A DNA stretch of 64,000 nucleotides from Candidatus Tisiphia endosymbiont of Dascillus cervinus (GCF_964026405.1 NZ_OZ032146.1:496001-560000), one strand, 5' to 3'. Counted from the stretch's first letter, positions 26,711 through 37,154 are shown. Notes: a model not told the origin generated them from the letters alone. Numbers and translations are program-made.

Positions 26711-27822
26711 CAAAACTTACGCTATGAGAAAAAAAAATGGCACATTATGTTGAGTATAATTTACAAATGCCAAGAGGATAAAATTGCAAGCAATACCAGT
26801 TAATAGGACAGATTACTGTCAATTTCTAATAGTGAGTCAAAAGAATTATAGTTTGACCTACTATGCTGAACATGCCAAAAAATGTAGCCATGATGTTATT
26901 AATAGATTTTTAAAAAATGAAAAATATACACCTTCTTTGTTATGGGAACATATTAAGGATGATGTTATTTTATCGCCTAACGGATATACAATATTTGATG
27001 ATACGGTGTTAAATAAAAGAAATACCAAGAAAATAGAAGTTGCTAGATCACAGTACAGTGGGGCTACAGGTGGTATTACTACTGGTATAGGAGTAGTAAG
27101 TTTGGTATATTATAATCCGGATATTAATAAGTTTTGGGTAATAGATTACCGAATTTTTTCGCCCGAACATGATGGAGCGACAAAAGTAGAACACCTATTA
27201 AATATGTTAAATAATGCTGTGTATAGCAAAAAGATTCCTTTTCAAACTGTGCTTTTTGACACATGGTATGCTACGCATAAAATTATGCAACATGTTGATT
27301 CCTTGGGTAAATATTATTATGCTCCTATTAAAGCAAATAGAAACGTTACTAAAACTTCCTCTTCTAAGCCTTATAAAGCTGTTAGCAAGTTAACGTTTTC
27401 AGATGAGGAAATTAAGAGCGGAGTGGAGATTCATATAAAGGGCTTTGCAAAAGATAAGCATGTTAATTTGTTTAAACTTACTGTTTCTACCAACAGAGTT
27501 GATTATATTGTTACCAATAACAAAACTCAAAAATCTTCTAAAGCCGTACAAGATGAGTGTGGCTTTCGTTGGGTAATTGAGAGCATGCATAGAGAAATCA
27601 AGCAACTTACCCGGTATAGAACGATGCCAATGCAGAAAACAACGCATCCAGCGTAATCACATTAGTTGTGCATTTTTAGTGTGGGCTTTTCTAAAAAGAA
27701 CTGCACACAAAATAGGTAAGACGGTTTATCAAATAAAGTTAGGGCTTTTAGATCATTATATGCAACAGCAGTTACGTTCACCCTCTTTACGCTATTTAGA
27801 ACCTTACATAGCGTAAGTTTTG
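26711..27822 (+). mobile_element. IS701-like element, copy 2, with mismatched flanks
   Basis: Full length with both CAAAACTTACGCTATG ends. The left flank is IS982-type sequence (…TTATACAG) and the right flank is a methyltransferase gene body (TTATTAGAAAAAGG). No target duplication is present, so the junction results from recombination between IS copies and not simple transposition. Confidence 0.9.
26784..27816 (+). pseudogene. IS701-like transposase, +1 frameshift
   Basis: Same protein as the copies at 18857 and 34998. It reads intact up to REIKQLT, where an extra C (ACCCGGTAT in place of ACCGGTAT, about 27611) shifts the frame; the remainder, ERCQCRKQRIQRNHISC to the C-terminus, continues in the next frame. 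Two thirds of the catalytic core are retained in one frame, but the last conserved segment is lost. Confidence 0.85.
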
Positions 27823-28279
27823 GTTATTAGAAAAAGGTTTCAATGTTATTGCAGTAGACAACCAAAAAATGGCTTTTGATTTTATGTTTATTAAGTATCC
27901 AGAAATTGTTAAATATAAAGATCATTTTAAAACTTTAATATCTTCTTTTGAAGAGTTAGATTCTCAAGAATTACCAAATGCAGACATCATAGTTGCTAGC
28001 TTTTCTGTACCGTTTTGTAAACCTGAATATTTTGAAAAATTTTGGAGTAATATTGTAAATAAGATTGATTCAGGTGGTTATTTTGTTGGAAACACTTTTG
28101 ATCCTGAAATTGTAGCTTTTTGGGAGGAGGATAAGAAAAATATGACTTTTCATACAAAAGAGCAAACAATTGATCTTTTTAAAGAGTTTAACATTATTAG
28201 TTTTAAAGAAGTGAAGACTACACCAAAAGAGGATGGGAAAATTGATCATTATTATGAAGTTATAGCCAAGAAAAAATAA
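27823..28279 (+). pseudogene. SAM-dependent methyltransferase, N-terminus removed by IS
   Basis: The frame is open from the IS border: LLEKGFNVIAVDNQ matches the end of motif I of a class I methyltransferase (the acidic residue that binds the SAM ribose), then NADIIVASFSVPFCKPEYFEKFW and SGGYFVGNTFDPE. The glycine-rich loop that should precede it is missing, so the protein cannot bind SAM normally. The end of the gene is intact. An ATG at 27869 would give 136 residues, but this start lies inside the fold. It resembles small tellurite-resistance or ubiquinone-type methyltransferases; the substrate is unknown. Confidence 0.8.
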
Positions 28280-28416
28280 TACCATTTCCGAAAACTAATC
28301 ATCATATCGTCGTACTTCATGATCTCCGCTCCTCACGTAGTAGTTGTCCAGTAGTGTGACGCTCCAGTACTCGACACTCGTACTCCGAGTAGCAATTTAG
28401 TCTTGGGAAATGGTAT
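28279..28416. repeat. Palindromic element with ATACCATTTCC ends
   Basis: ATACCATTTCC (28279-28289) is exactly inverted at 28406-28416. The interior has CTCCGCTCCTCACGTAGTAG, words like those in other elements here. It begins at the stop codon of the methyltransferase fragment. Confidence 0.7.
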
Positions 28417-28443
28417 AAGATAAACCTTGTTACAGGATATGTT

Positions 28444-28995
28444 ATGAATATTCATTTTGAAAAAGCTAACTTAAGTCATAAAGACACTATTTTTAACTGG
28501 TTAAAAGAACCCCATGTTCAGGAATTTTGGGATAATAGCCAAGAACATAAAGATGATATTTTAAATTTCATCAACGGTCGTATAAAACCTTCAAGTTACG
28601 CAGATGGTCTATACACATATTGGATTGGGTGTATCTATAACGAACCTTATTGCTTGGTCATGACACTACAAGAAAAGCAGGAATATTCTATACCACTACT
28701 CAAAAAAGCTTATCTTTCAAAGCATGGTCACACCTATAGCATGGATTATACCATTGGTAATATAGCCTATTTTGGCAAAGGATTAGGGGCAAAAACTTTA
28801 GAAGTGTTTATTGATTTTATTAAAAGTAGTTATGATAGCCAAGCTGATACTTTTTTTATCGATCCAGATGTCACAAATCCAAGGGCTAGACATGTTTATG
28901 AAAAGGCAGGATTTAAATATATCGATGATTTTATTATGGAAGGAGATGGTGTATTTGCTGGACGCAAAACGCATTTTTTAGTAAAGCGATTGTAA
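28444..28995 (+). CDS. GNAT-family N-acetyltransferase
   Basis: A 183-residue acetyl-CoA-dependent acetyltransferase. The N-terminal MNIHFEKANLSHKDTIFNWLKEPHVQEFW and the acetyl-CoA loop region YFGKGLGAKTLEVFIDF (about residues 111-127), followed by DPDVTNPRARHVYEKAGFKYI, are typical of the AacA4/IucB-like group that includes aminoglycoside 6'-N-acetyltransferases and siderophore enzymes. Substrate is unknown; in Rickettsiales such genes are accessory. It is complete and lies between palindromic repeats, with AGGATATGTT just before the ATG. Confidence 0.85.
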   Translation: MNIHFEKANLSHKDTIFNWLKEPHVQEFWDNSQEHKDDILNFINGRIKPSSYADGLYTYWIGCIYNEPYCLVMTLQEKQEYSIPLLKKAYLSKHGHTYSMDYTIGNIAYFGKGLGAKTLEVFIDFIKSSYDSQADTFFIDPDVTNPRARHVYEKAGFKYIDDFIMEGDGVFAGRKTHFLVKRL

Positions 28996-29285
28996 TCAAT
29001 GGTACAAATTAATAGCAAAATAAAGAATACAGTAAAGTTTCAGGAAAATATTTTAATCTAGCTTGCTGAAACTACTGACGTTGAAAGGGAATCAGGGGTG
29101 GTATCGCCCCTAATAGGGATGATACTGATAACAAGTTATATCGAGTTCAGGTTACTTCCCAAATCTAACTTAAAACAATGGAAATCAGTTGTGTTTATTG
29201 TGAATTTTATTATAATGAACTATTTAAAGTCTTTATTTTAACTCAAGGTTATCTTAAGGCACGAATATTACTGACTTTAATATAA

Positions 29286-29325
29286 GGAAAAATGCATTCT
29301 TAAAGCGGCTAACGCGAATGCATTT
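29286..29325. repeat. Dispersed palindrome AAATGCATTC, copy 2 (inverted)
   Basis: Reverse complement of the element at 3955-3995: same GGAAAAATGCATTC end, AAGCGGC centre and GAATGCATTT end. Confidence 0.65.
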
Positions 29326-29403
29326 AAAACCTTTCTAAAGCTAAAAACATCTATTAGCGAGGAGACCATAGGTCGACGAAGCAATATAGTTTCACTGAAT
29401 TTA

Positions 29404-29429
29404 GGATAAGAATTGACAAATTCTTATCC
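29404..29429. repeat. Palindrome family A, copy 2
   Basis: GGATAAGAATT (29404-29414) and AATTCTTATCC (29419-29429) with a four-base loop. Confidence 0.7.
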
Positions 29430-29451
29430 CGAATCCGCGTGACTACGTGGG

Positions 29452-29508
29452 AATGACACCCTAGGTCTAGGCTATTAAACCGATGTCTTACATCGATATT
29501 TGAGATTA
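29452..29508. repeat. Family B element end, inverted
   Basis: CCTAGGTCTAGGCTATTAAAC and CGATGTCTTACATCG followed by ATATTTGAG is the reverse complement of the left end of the element at 20422. Confidence 0.65.
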
Positions 29509-29531
29509 AATTAGTAGATTTAAGGACGGTT

Positions 29532-30134
29532 ATGTATAGAATTAACTTTATTATTATAATCTTATCTTTCATGCTTACAGGTTGTCTGCCAGCTGTTTTT
29601 ACTGCAGCAACTACCTCTACTCTTGCAGTTGCAAAAGATCAATCAATTGCGGAGACAATTGATGACGTAAAAATAGCTACAAAAATCAAAGCTTCTTTTA
29701 TAAAAAATAATTTCAGGGAATTATATACTAAGATTAAGGTTGAGGTAAATCAGGGTAGGGTACTACTGACTGGAATCATAGACAAAAAAGAAGATGCATT
29801 AAAAGCTGTAGAAATTGTGTGGGGTGAAAAAGGAGTTTGTGAAGTTATTAATGAACTAATAATAGATAAAAAAAGTGATCATTTTGACTTAGTGCAATAT
29901 ACTAAAGATGCTATGATTACTAGTCAGATCAAGGCTAGAACTTTTGTTAACCGAGATATAAAATGGGTAAATTATACCATTGTTACAGTGAATGATATAG
30001 TATATATATTTGGTATAGCAAGGTCTGAGGAAGAATTAGAAAAAGTTACTTCTATTGCTTCCCAGATTAATGGTGTGGCAAGGGTTGTCTGCCATGTTAA
30101 AATAAAAGAAACTGAAGAAAATGATAATAAATAA
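29532..30134 (+). CDS. BON-domain lipoprotein (YraP/DolP-like)
   Basis: An envelope lipoprotein of 200 residues. The lipobox LTGC lies at residues 15-18 after a hydrophobic signal (FIIIILSFM). Two BON domains follow: about residues 45-110 (IATKIKASFIKNN ... VNQGRVLLTGIID) and 115-190 (KDAMITSQIKARTF ... TVNDIVYIFGIARS). Proteins of this type bind anionic lipids and support outer-membrane integrity. AAGGACGGT upstream supports the ATG. rlpA, another envelope lipoprotein gene, follows after 51 bases. Confidence 0.88.
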   Translation: MYRINFIIIILSFMLTGCLPAVFTAATTSTLAVAKDQSIAETIDDVKIATKIKASFIKNNFRELYTKIKVEVNQGRVLLTGIIDKKEDALKAVEIVWGEKGVCEVINELIIDKKSDHFDLVQYTKDAMITSQIKARTFVNRDIKWVNYTIVTVNDIVYIFGIARSEEELEKVTSIASQINGVARVVCHVKIKETEENDNK

Positions 30135-30185
30135 TCTCAATTCGATATAACTTGTCATATCAAATTCAGGTTAAATATGATATAA

Positions 30186-30821
30186 ATGAAAGTGAAACTT
30201 AGATATATTCTTTTGTTGCTAGTTTATTGTATAGGGCTTAGCTCTTGTTCTACTAAGCCTAGTCTATATCGTAAATTATCGCAGGAAGATCCTAAAAATG
30301 TTCATTATAAGGGGCATTATAAGATAGGTAAAAAATATACTATCAAAGGTAAGACTTATAAACCTAAGGAAGATATTAATTGCAACCAAGTAGGTATAGC
30401 ATCTTGGTATGGTTCTAAGCATAAATTTCATGGAAAAAAAACAGCAAATGGTGATACATATAATAAACATATGCTAAGTGCAGCCCATCCTAGTTTGCCA
30501 TTACCTAGTTTGGTTAAAGTGACTAACTTAAGTAATAATAAATCTCTTATTCTTATGGTTAATGATCGCGGTCCTTTTAAAAAGAACCGTATTATAGATG
30601 TTTCGGAAAAATCTGCTAAAATTTTAGGATTTAAAAAACAAGGTACAGCAAAGGTTAGAGTACAATATATGCATAAGGAGACTAAAGAATTTTTGAATAA
30701 TATTGCTTTAAAGCCTAAGGAAAATTGTATTGCAAAAAAGAAAGTAGCCAATCCTAAATGTAGCGTTAATTGTCATATTAAATTAGTAAATCTAAAACAT
30801 AAATTGGCAGTTAACCCTTGA
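30186..30821 (+). CDS. rlpA: RlpA-like septal lytic transglycosylase lipoprotein
   Basis: RlpA cleaves peptidoglycan strands lacking stem peptides at the division septum. The 211-residue product has a lipoprotein signal ([15 protein letters not shown], cysteine near residue 21) and the double-psi beta-barrel domain: [47 protein letters not shown] and [13 protein letters not shown]. The catalytic aspartate and the DRGP motif are present. The usual C-terminal SPOR domain is absent, as in other short RlpA proteins; the tail is basic and contains several cysteines. It sits after the BON lipoprotein gene and before pdhA. Confidence 0.9.
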   Translation: MKVKLRYILLLLVYCIGLSSCSTKPSLYRKLSQEDPKNVHYKGHYKIGKKYTIKGKTYKPKEDINCNQVGIASWYGSKHKFHGKKTANGDTYNKHMLSAAHPSLPLPSLVKVTNLSNNKSLILMVNDRGPFKKNRIIDVSEKSAKILGFKKQGTAKVRVQYMHKETKEFLNNIALKPKENCIAKKKVANPKCSVNCHIKLVNLKHKLAVNP

Positions 30822-30888
30822 TGATTTTTGTATTATAGTGTATGCCCAAATTGGAAAACCAATTCTTCAAGCTTTTATAGGAGTATAC

Positions 30889-31869
30889 ATGATTGTTTTT
30901 GGGAAATATAAATTAAATAGTCCTCAGTATCTTGAGTCTTATAGGAAGATGTTGTTGCTTAGAAGATTCGAAGAAAAATGTGGGCAGTTTTATGGTATGG
31001 GTCTAATAGGTGGGTTTTGTCACTTATATATTGGACAAGAAGCGATAATTACTGGTGTGGATTTAGTAAAACAGCTTGGTGATAGTACTATTACCAGTTA
31101 CAGGGATCATGCTCATATTATTTCAGCAGGGACTGAAGCAAAATACGTATTAGCAGAACTGATGGGTAAAGAGACTGGTTGCTCGAAAGGCAAGGGTGGT
31201 TCAATGCATCTGTTTGACGTAGAAAACAAATTTTACGGTGGACATGGTATTGTAGGGGCTCAAGTACCTATAGGTACAGGTCTAGCTTTTGCTGAAAAAT
31301 ATCGAAATACTAATAATGTATGTTTTACTTTCTTGGGAGATGGGGCAGTTAATCAAGGTCAAGTATATGAAGCTTTTAATTTAGCGGCGTTATGGCACTT
31401 ACCTGTAGTTTATATTATTGAAAATAATCAATATTCAATGGGTACTTCAGTAGCTCGTTCTACCTTTATGACTGACCTTTACAAGAAAGGGGAGTCATGT
31501 GGTATTACGGGATTTAGACTAAATGGTATGTCGTTAGAGTCAGTTTATGATTATGTTCGGCAGGCTGCGGAGTTTGTTAGAAATGATGGTGGACCAATAA
31601 TATTAGAAATGGATGCTTATCGTTACAGAGGACATTCAATGTCTGATCCAGGTAAATACCGTAGTAAGGAAGAAGTGGAAAACTATAAAGAACAAGACCC
31701 ATTATCACAAGTGAAAAATATAATTTTGGCTAATAAATATGCTAGCGAAGAGCAGTTAAAAGAAATTGAGAAAGAGGTTAAAGAGGTCATTGCAGAAGCA
31801 GTTGAGTTCTCAGAAAGATCGGCATTACCGGATGAAAAAGAGCTATATACGAATATTTACGTTGAATGA
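30889..31869 (+). CDS. pdhA: Pyruvate dehydrogenase E1 alpha subunit
   Basis: With PdhB it forms the thiamine diphosphate-dependent E1 component that decarboxylates pyruvate and passes the acetyl group to lipoyl-E2. The TPP motif is [20 protein letters not shown] up to ENN, and the phosphorylation-loop-like region [12 protein letters not shown] is conserved. I chose the ATG at 30889, preceded by AGGAG at 30879-30883; it gives 326 residues, the usual length. An upstream GTG-type start at 30838 would add 17 residues without a good ribosome-binding site. The stop overlaps the start of pdhB, indicating translational coupling. Confidence 0.96.
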   Translation: MIVFGKYKLNSPQYLESYRKMLLLRRFEEKCGQFYGMGLIGGFCHLYIGQEAIITGVDLVKQLGDSTITSYRDHAHIISAGTEAKYVLAELMGKETGCSKGKGGSMHLFDVENKFYGGHGIVGAQVPIGTGLAFAEKYRNTNNVCFTFLGDGAVNQGQVYEAFNLAALWHLPVVYIIENNQYSMGTSVARSTFMTDLYKKGESCGITGFRLNGMSLESVYDYVRQAAEFVRNDGGPIILEMDAYRYRGHSMSDPGKYRSKEEVENYKEQDPLSQVKNIILANKYASEEQLKEIEKEVKEVIAEAVEFSERSALPDEKELYTNIYVE

Positions 31870-32858
31870 GTAGAAACATGTTACAAACGACAGTACGGGA
31901 AGCCTTACGCGCAGCAATGCAAGAAGAAATGTTAAGAGATGATAGTATCTTTATTATGGGAGAAGAAGTTGCTCAGTACCAAGGAGCGTATAAGATAACC
32001 CAAGGGTTATTAGAGCAGTTTGGTTCAAAAAGGGTAATTGATACGCCAATAACAGAACATGGTTTTACTGGTGTGGCTATTGGAGCGGCATTTGCTGGGC
32101 TTCGTCCCATTGTTGAATTCATGACATTTAATTTTGCCATGCAAGCAATGGATCAAATAGTTAACTCTGCAGCTAAAACTCATTATATGTCTGGTGGAAC
32201 TATTAAATGTCCAATAGTATTTCGTGGACCAAATGGGGCAGCAAGTCGAGTTGCTGCCCAACATAGTCACAATTATACAGCTTGTTATAGTCATATTCCG
32301 GGGCTTAAGGTAGTAGCTCCCTATAGTGCAGAAGATCACAAAGGGCTTCTAATGACTGCTATTCGTGACGATAACCCGGTTGTTTTTCTAGAAAATGAAA
32401 TTCTCTATGGTCATAGTTTTGAAGTCCCAGAAATAATAGAACCAATTCCATTTGGTCAGGCTAAGAAACTTATTGAAGGTGATGATGTCACAATAGTAAC
32501 ATTTTCTTTGCAAGTTAAGTTGGCTTTAGATGCAGCAAATAGCTTGTATGATAGTGGTATTAACTGTGAGGTAATCGACCTAAGAACTATCAAGCCCTTA
32601 GATATAGAAACTATATTAGAGTCGGTTAAAAAAACTAATCGGTTGGTTGTTATAGAGGAAGGCTGGTTTTTTGCAGGTGTTGGTGCAACTATAGCTAGTA
32701 TGGTAATGAACCAAGCATTTGATTATCTAGATGCTCCTATAGAGATTATCTCGGGTAAGGATGTTCCTCTACCATATGCTATTAATCTAGAGAAATTAGC
32801 ACTGCCAACTATAGAAGATGTTATTAGTGCTGTGAAGAAAGTGTGTTATACTAGCTAG
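31866..32858 (+). CDS. pdhB: Pyruvate dehydrogenase E1 beta subunit
   Basis: The 330-residue partner of PdhA. It has the TPP-binding E1 beta features [39 protein letters not shown], and the transketolase C-terminal domain from about residue 200 ([31 protein letters not shown]). The start ATG lies within the last codons of pdhA (ATGA overlap). The E2 and E3 genes are not in this window, as in other Rickettsia where they are apart. Confidence 0.97.
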   Translation: MSRNMLQTTVREALRAAMQEEMLRDDSIFIMGEEVAQYQGAYKITQGLLEQFGSKRVIDTPITEHGFTGVAIGAAFAGLRPIVEFMTFNFAMQAMDQIVNSAAKTHYMSGGTIKCPIVFRGPNGAASRVAAQHSHNYTACYSHIPGLKVVAPYSAEDHKGLLMTAIRDDNPVVFLENEILYGHSFEVPEIIEPIPFGQAKKLIEGDDVTIVTFSLQVKLALDAANSLYDSGINCEVIDLRTIKPLDIETILESVKKTNRLVVIEEGWFFAGVGATIASMVMNQAFDYLDAPIEIISGKDVPLPYAINLEKLALPTIEDVISAVKKVCYTS

Positions 32859-33961
32859 ACTTCAAGAATTAAGGTCGTCAGTTTAACCACTACCGATATC
32901 ATTCCCGCGTGGATCACTAATATGTTATTCCCTCGTAGGCGGAAATCCATAATATCTAATAGCCTTTGCAGGCTATTTTTTGGATTCCCGCTTTTAGCTA
33001 GGAATGGCATCTTTCTGCCATTTAATAGTTTGGTGATGTATTTAGTAATATACTAATAATTTGGTCGATAAGATCAGAGTTAGCATTAATGTAACCCCAG
33101 TTGCCAATTAATTTTGTATATCAAAAAGTTCTATAGGAAGCAAAGTTTTGATAGAAGGTTTGTTTTCTAGCAACTGATAATTGATTAGGCAGGATAGCAT
33201 ATGACTAAATGCATTTGTAACTGATCTATGTCTAGAATGCTCTAACTTATCAAGAAATTTAAGTTTGCCTATTACGGTTTCTATCAGAGTTCTTTTGAGC
33301 AACATAACCTTATCTATAATAGGGATTAATATATTTTTCATATTCTTTTTAACCCGAGTAATAAGTTGGATGCCTTTGTCATACAAATCATCAAATAATT
33401 CTTTAGATATATAACCGCGATCGCCAAAAACTTTGCCATATATACCAAATATCATTCCTTTAAGTCCTTTCCTATCATCCTTATTACCACTGCTGAAAGA
33501 TACCTTTATCAGATTACCTTCGGAATCTATGATTAAATGTAACTTTAGTCCATAAAACCACCCCTTAGTGGTTTTTCCTCTTGCCGCTATTCCTTTAAAA
33601 ACCTTATGTGAACTTATACGATAATTCTTACATACGGCTATACCTGTAGCATCTACAAAAGACAGACCTGTGCATTCAGCAAGCAAATGATTCAGTAATA
33701 TTGCTAAATAAGGCATACTTCTACCTATCAATTTAGTAAAATGTTCATAACTAACAAGTTTAAAATCTTCTGTATAATTATGTAAGATTACTTGTTTGTA
33801 ATAATGCTTAAAACAATCACAATATGAATCATAGTAACCAATTAATATGGTTAATACTTCGCTTATTGATAAATAATTACTTACACCAGGTTTAAATTTA
33901 CTACTATTAATTGTAGGCAAATTATTTTCCAAATTCTTTATAAAATCGTCGACAAAACAGT

Positions 33962-35071
33962 CAAAACTTACGCTATGTAAGGTTCTAAATAGCGTAAAGA
34001 GGGTGAACGTAACTGCTGTTGCATATAATGATCTAAAAGCCCTAACTTTATTTGATAAACCGTCTTACCTATTTTGTGTGCAGTTCTTTTTAGAAAAGCC
34101 CACACTAAAAATGCACAACTAATGTGATTACGCTGGATGCGTTGTTTTCTGCATTGGCATCTTCTATACCGGTAAGTTGCTTGATTTCTCTATGCATGCT
34201 CTCAATTACCCAACGAAAGCCACACTCATCTTGTACGGCTTTAGAAGATTTTTGAGTTTTGTTATTGGTAACAATATAATCAACTCTGTTGGTAGAAACA
34301 GTAAGTTTAAACAAATTAACATGCTTATCTTTTGCAAAGCCCTTTATATGAATCTCCACTCCGCTCTTAATTTCCTCATCTGAAAACGTTAACTTGCTAA
34401 CAGCTTTATAAGGCTTAGAAGAGGAAGTTTTAGTAACGTTTCTATTTGCTTTAATAGGAGCATAATAATATTTACCCAAGGAATCAACATGTTGCATAAT
34501 TTTATACGTAGCATACCATGTGTCAAAAAGCACAGTTTGAAAAGGAATCTTTTTGCTATACACAGCATTATTTAACATATTTAATAGGTGTTCTACTTTT
34601 GTCGCTCCATCATGTTCGGGCGAAAAAATTCGGTAATCTATTACCCAAAACTTATTAATATCCGGATTATAATATACCAAACTTACTACTCCTATACCAG
34701 TAGTAATACCACCTGTAGCCCCACTGTACTGTGATCTAGCAATTTCTATTTTCTTGGTATTTCTTTTATTTAACACCGTATCATCAAATATTGTATATCC
34801 GTTAGGCGATAAAATAACATCATCCTTAATATGTTCCCATAACAAAGAAGGTGTATATTTTTCATTTTTTAAAAATCTATTAATAACATCATGGCTACAT
34901 TTTTTGGCATGTTCAGCATAGTAGGTCAAACTATAATTCTTTTGACTCACTATTAGAAATTGACAGTAATCTGTCCTATTAACTGGTATTGCTTGCAATT
35001 TTATCCTCTTGGCATTTGTAAATTATACTCAACATAATGTACCATTTTTTTTTCTCATAGCGTAAGTTTTG
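33962..35071 (-). mobile_element. IS701-like element, copy 3
   Basis: Full-length 1110-base copy with CAAAACTTACGCTATG ends, flanked by the four-base duplication CAGT (33958-33961 and 35072-35075). The empty site is visible in the IS982 fragment near 26520. Confidence 0.94.
33968..34998 (-). pseudogene. IS701-like transposase, -1 frameshift
   Basis: Identical in plan to the other copies. One base is missing where the intact copy reads GAACGATGCC (here GAAGATGCC, about 34162 on the + strand). The frame is lost right after LTGIE, so the conserved RCQCRKQRIQRNH segment is replaced by DANAENNASSVITL. One codon also differs (TYKIM in place of THKIM). Confidence 0.85.
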
Positions 35072-36359
35072 CAGTAAATTGCGGTAAAATCTTTTTTCAT
35101 AGGTTATTTTGTTATTGGTTGAAAAAGATAAAATAACCTATGTCCCTTTTAAAATCTACCTTTCATCTCTCCTATTTAATTGGCAACTGGGGTTAATGTA
35201 GTCTTCAGTTAACTTTAATAATGCAAGCAGATTGGCTTTAGAAGCATTATCCATAGCACTTGTCTTTTTATCAAGCTCAAATTGTAGGCGGCAGGAATTA
35301 CCATAAATTTCCCCTAATTCAGCATTATACAAACCTTGAGCTTGCATCATTCCGCTAATCAAATTAGCTTTTAGTATCCAACCAATAACCCCTGATTTAC
35401 ATAAATCTTTCGACTCTATGCCTAGTTTTGTCAATCCTGTACCAAGTGATATGAGTACGATATCTTTTTGAGTTAGTGTATCATCTAGTTCATAAGCTAA
35501 ATTAGCAGCTGTCAACTCAGGATTACTGGCAAACATACCCCCATCTACTTGATAACTGCTGTTATTATACGCATTAGTTAGAAGCTTTGGTGCAAAGAAT
35601 ATAGGGGCAGCACTGCTAGCTGCTGCAATATTACTTATCAAAAAATTATTATTAGGGTCTTTAAGTGCCTGCTTTCTAGTCCACACCTGTGGTAAATTAG
35701 TATCCAAATTATAGGAAGTAACAGCCGTAGGGTTTATTAGTTGGCTCATCCTAGTATTACCAAAAAGCCCTATTAATATCTTGTCATATTGATTCCGATC
35801 GTATTTTGGTCCCCAAAGACCAAAACCAGTATATATTTTTCTAAACATGGAAGCGTAAAAAATATCTTTAGACTTTTGCATATATAGATCTAAAATGTCA
35901 GAAGCTTTATATTTTGGCTGTCCTGATTCATTAGGTGTAGCGAGAGCTAACACCACAAGTCCACCTGTAGAAGTCTACCATAAGGTCGAATAACTCACTG
36001 GCAGGTTTACCACTTCGATTTTCAAACTCTGCAACAATACGTGCTGGTATAATACCCTTAACCCCACCGCCATCTATTGATAGTATTCTAACAGCTTTCT
36101 TTTTCTTTTTAAGAATAGATATATTTTTTGTTACTAAAGGACATAAGTTGGCAGAAATTAAAGGAGAGTCTTTTTTGCTATATTGCATCTGTTTTCTAGG
36201 AGTACAAGCAGTAAATACTACTAATATAAGTAAAAATATCATGACATTTTTCATAATAACCTAAGAACATTTAATTTATAAAAAGTTAAGACTTAATTTT
36301 ATAGACACTATAAAATACATATTTTGTCATCAAGATAATTCAGGTTACCCCAGCATTCA

Positions 36360-36385
36360 GGATAAGAATTAACTAATTCTTATCC
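36360..36385. repeat. Palindrome family A, copy 3
   Basis: GGATAAGAATT (36360-36370) and AATTCTTATCC (36375-36385) with a four-base loop, in the gap between the 3' end of the 226-residue gene and the patatin start. Confidence 0.7.
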
Positions 36386-36473
36386 CAAATTTGCGTTAAA
36401 CTGTATATTTACAGGGAGACTTGCACAGCCAATAGTTAATGTGCATAGTAGGTATTAACTACGAACGATGCTA

Positions 36474-37154
36474 TTAACGTTCAATATGTTGTGTTTTTCT
36501 CTTTTCATCTCCTATTCTTTGTACAAATTTGGCAGTTGTAGTAGGAGTTTTCTTTTGTGTTTTTTCCGTAACTTCTTTAGTATTAAGTGTAATAGGTTTG
36601 CTGTCTACGTGTTCTGAAAGACCATATTGTCCAACATTCTTGCCGGTTAATACATAAGTCACATAATCTATCATATGTTTTATAAAATTGCTAAGCCCTC
36701 CTATAGAATGAGCTTCTAGCTGAAACCATGTTTTCCCGTCTTTCGTTTTTCCAACTAAAAATTCCCTAAATATTTCTCCAGCTTGCACTGATGCATCTGG
36801 CTCAGCTTTATTACCTCTATGATGTGAAGAGATTCGTTCTTTAACTAATCCTAAATCTTTTAAGGTATCATACATATCTCCATTGTCCTCAACCATTACA
36901 TGAGCTCCTTTTAGAAAATCACCCGCATGCTGCAATACAACTTTTTCCATTATATCTATTATTACACCAGCTTTTTCAAGGCTACCCTTTGGATCTATAG
37001 ATTTTTCAGGTGTTTTGATTATATTATGTATAAGTTTTTCTTTACTGTCTGCTGGATTTATGTTAAGACCCTTAACACGATCATCAACTAAAAGATTTTT
37101 TAAATCTTCAACATTTAATTCCGAATATCTAGTAAAAAATTCTTTTATAGTCAT
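36474..37154 (-). CDS. Hypothetical protein, 226 residues
   Basis: I do not recognise a family. The protein starts MTIKEFFTRYSELNVEDLKNLL, has no signal peptide or membrane helix, and is mostly helical and charged with a basic Thr/Lys-rich end (TEKTQKKTPTTTAKFVQRIG). A central stretch, GKTWFQLEAHSIGGLSNFIKHM, is the most ordered-looking part. It follows rph on the same strand after 20 bases, so the two are probably cotranscribed. A soluble cytoplasmic or secreted protein restricted to this lineage is plausible. Confidence 0.65.
   Translation of the reverse strand: MTIKEFFTRYSELNVEDLKNLLVDDRVKGLNINPADSKEKLIHNIIKTPEKSIDPKGSLEKAGVIIDIMEKVVLQHAGDFLKGAHVMVEDNGDMYDTLKDLGLVKERISSHHRGNKAEPDASVQAGEIFREFLVGKTKDGKTWFQLEAHSIGGLSNFIKHMIDYVTYVLTGKNVGQYGLSEHVDSKPITLNTKEVTEKTQKKTPTTTAKFVQRIGDEKRKTQHIER

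Larger units (their letters stand above)
28996..29531. other. Intergenic region packed with repeats
   Basis: No gene. It holds a GTATC...GATAC hairpin with inner CCCTAATAGGG near 29101-29125, an inverted copy of the AAATGCATTC palindrome (29286-29325), the word CTATTAGCGAGGAGACC near 29351, a family A palindrome (29404-29429) and an inverted family B end (29452-29508). Confidence 0.6.
33108..35100 (-). pseudogene. IS982-type transposase, split by insertion
   Basis: The protein starts MKKDFTAIYC at 35100, is interrupted by an IS701-like element, and resumes at about 33960 with FVDDFIKNLENNLP. Without the insert it would have about 292 residues. The DDE residues are visible as FVDATGIAVCKN, VFGDRGYISKE and RTLIETVIGKLKFL, the order of the IS982 family. 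It is the only copy in the window with the complete catalytic domain, and would need precise excision to work. Confidence 0.9.
33094..35193 (-). mobile_element. IS982-type element, interrupted by an IS701-like element
   Basis: Ends ACCCCAGTTGCCAATTAA and its complement, flanked by the seven-base duplication TAATGTA (33087-33093 and 35194-35200). Without the inserted element it is 986 bases, normal for IS982. It lies inside the patatin gene. Confidence 0.93.
33023..36254 (-). pseudogene. Patatin-like phospholipase lipoprotein, destroyed by nested IS and a frameshift
   Basis: The gene begins at 36254 with a lipoprotein signal (MIFLLILVVFTAC, lipobox FTAC). It has the oxyanion motif DGGGVKGIIPARIVAEF near residue 65, then a loss of two bases near 35967 exactly before the nucleophile motif GTSTGG, which survives only in another frame. 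The rest runs on (ASNPELTAANLAYELDDT, VLISLGTGLTKLG with the catalytic-type DGG at VDGGMFASNPE) to LTEDYI at about 35201. There an IS982-type element is inserted. The last codons (NANSDLIDQIISILLNTSPNY) are at 33023-33093. Rickettsial patatins are phospholipase A2 enzymes used inside host cells; this copy cannot be functional. Confidence 0.9.

Noticed and set aside
27611-27640. Programmed frameshift in the IS701-like transposase
   Set aside because: Copy 1 reads the same region in one frame, and the shifts in copies 2 and 3 have opposite sign without a shared slippery sequence, so ordinary mutation is the simpler reading.
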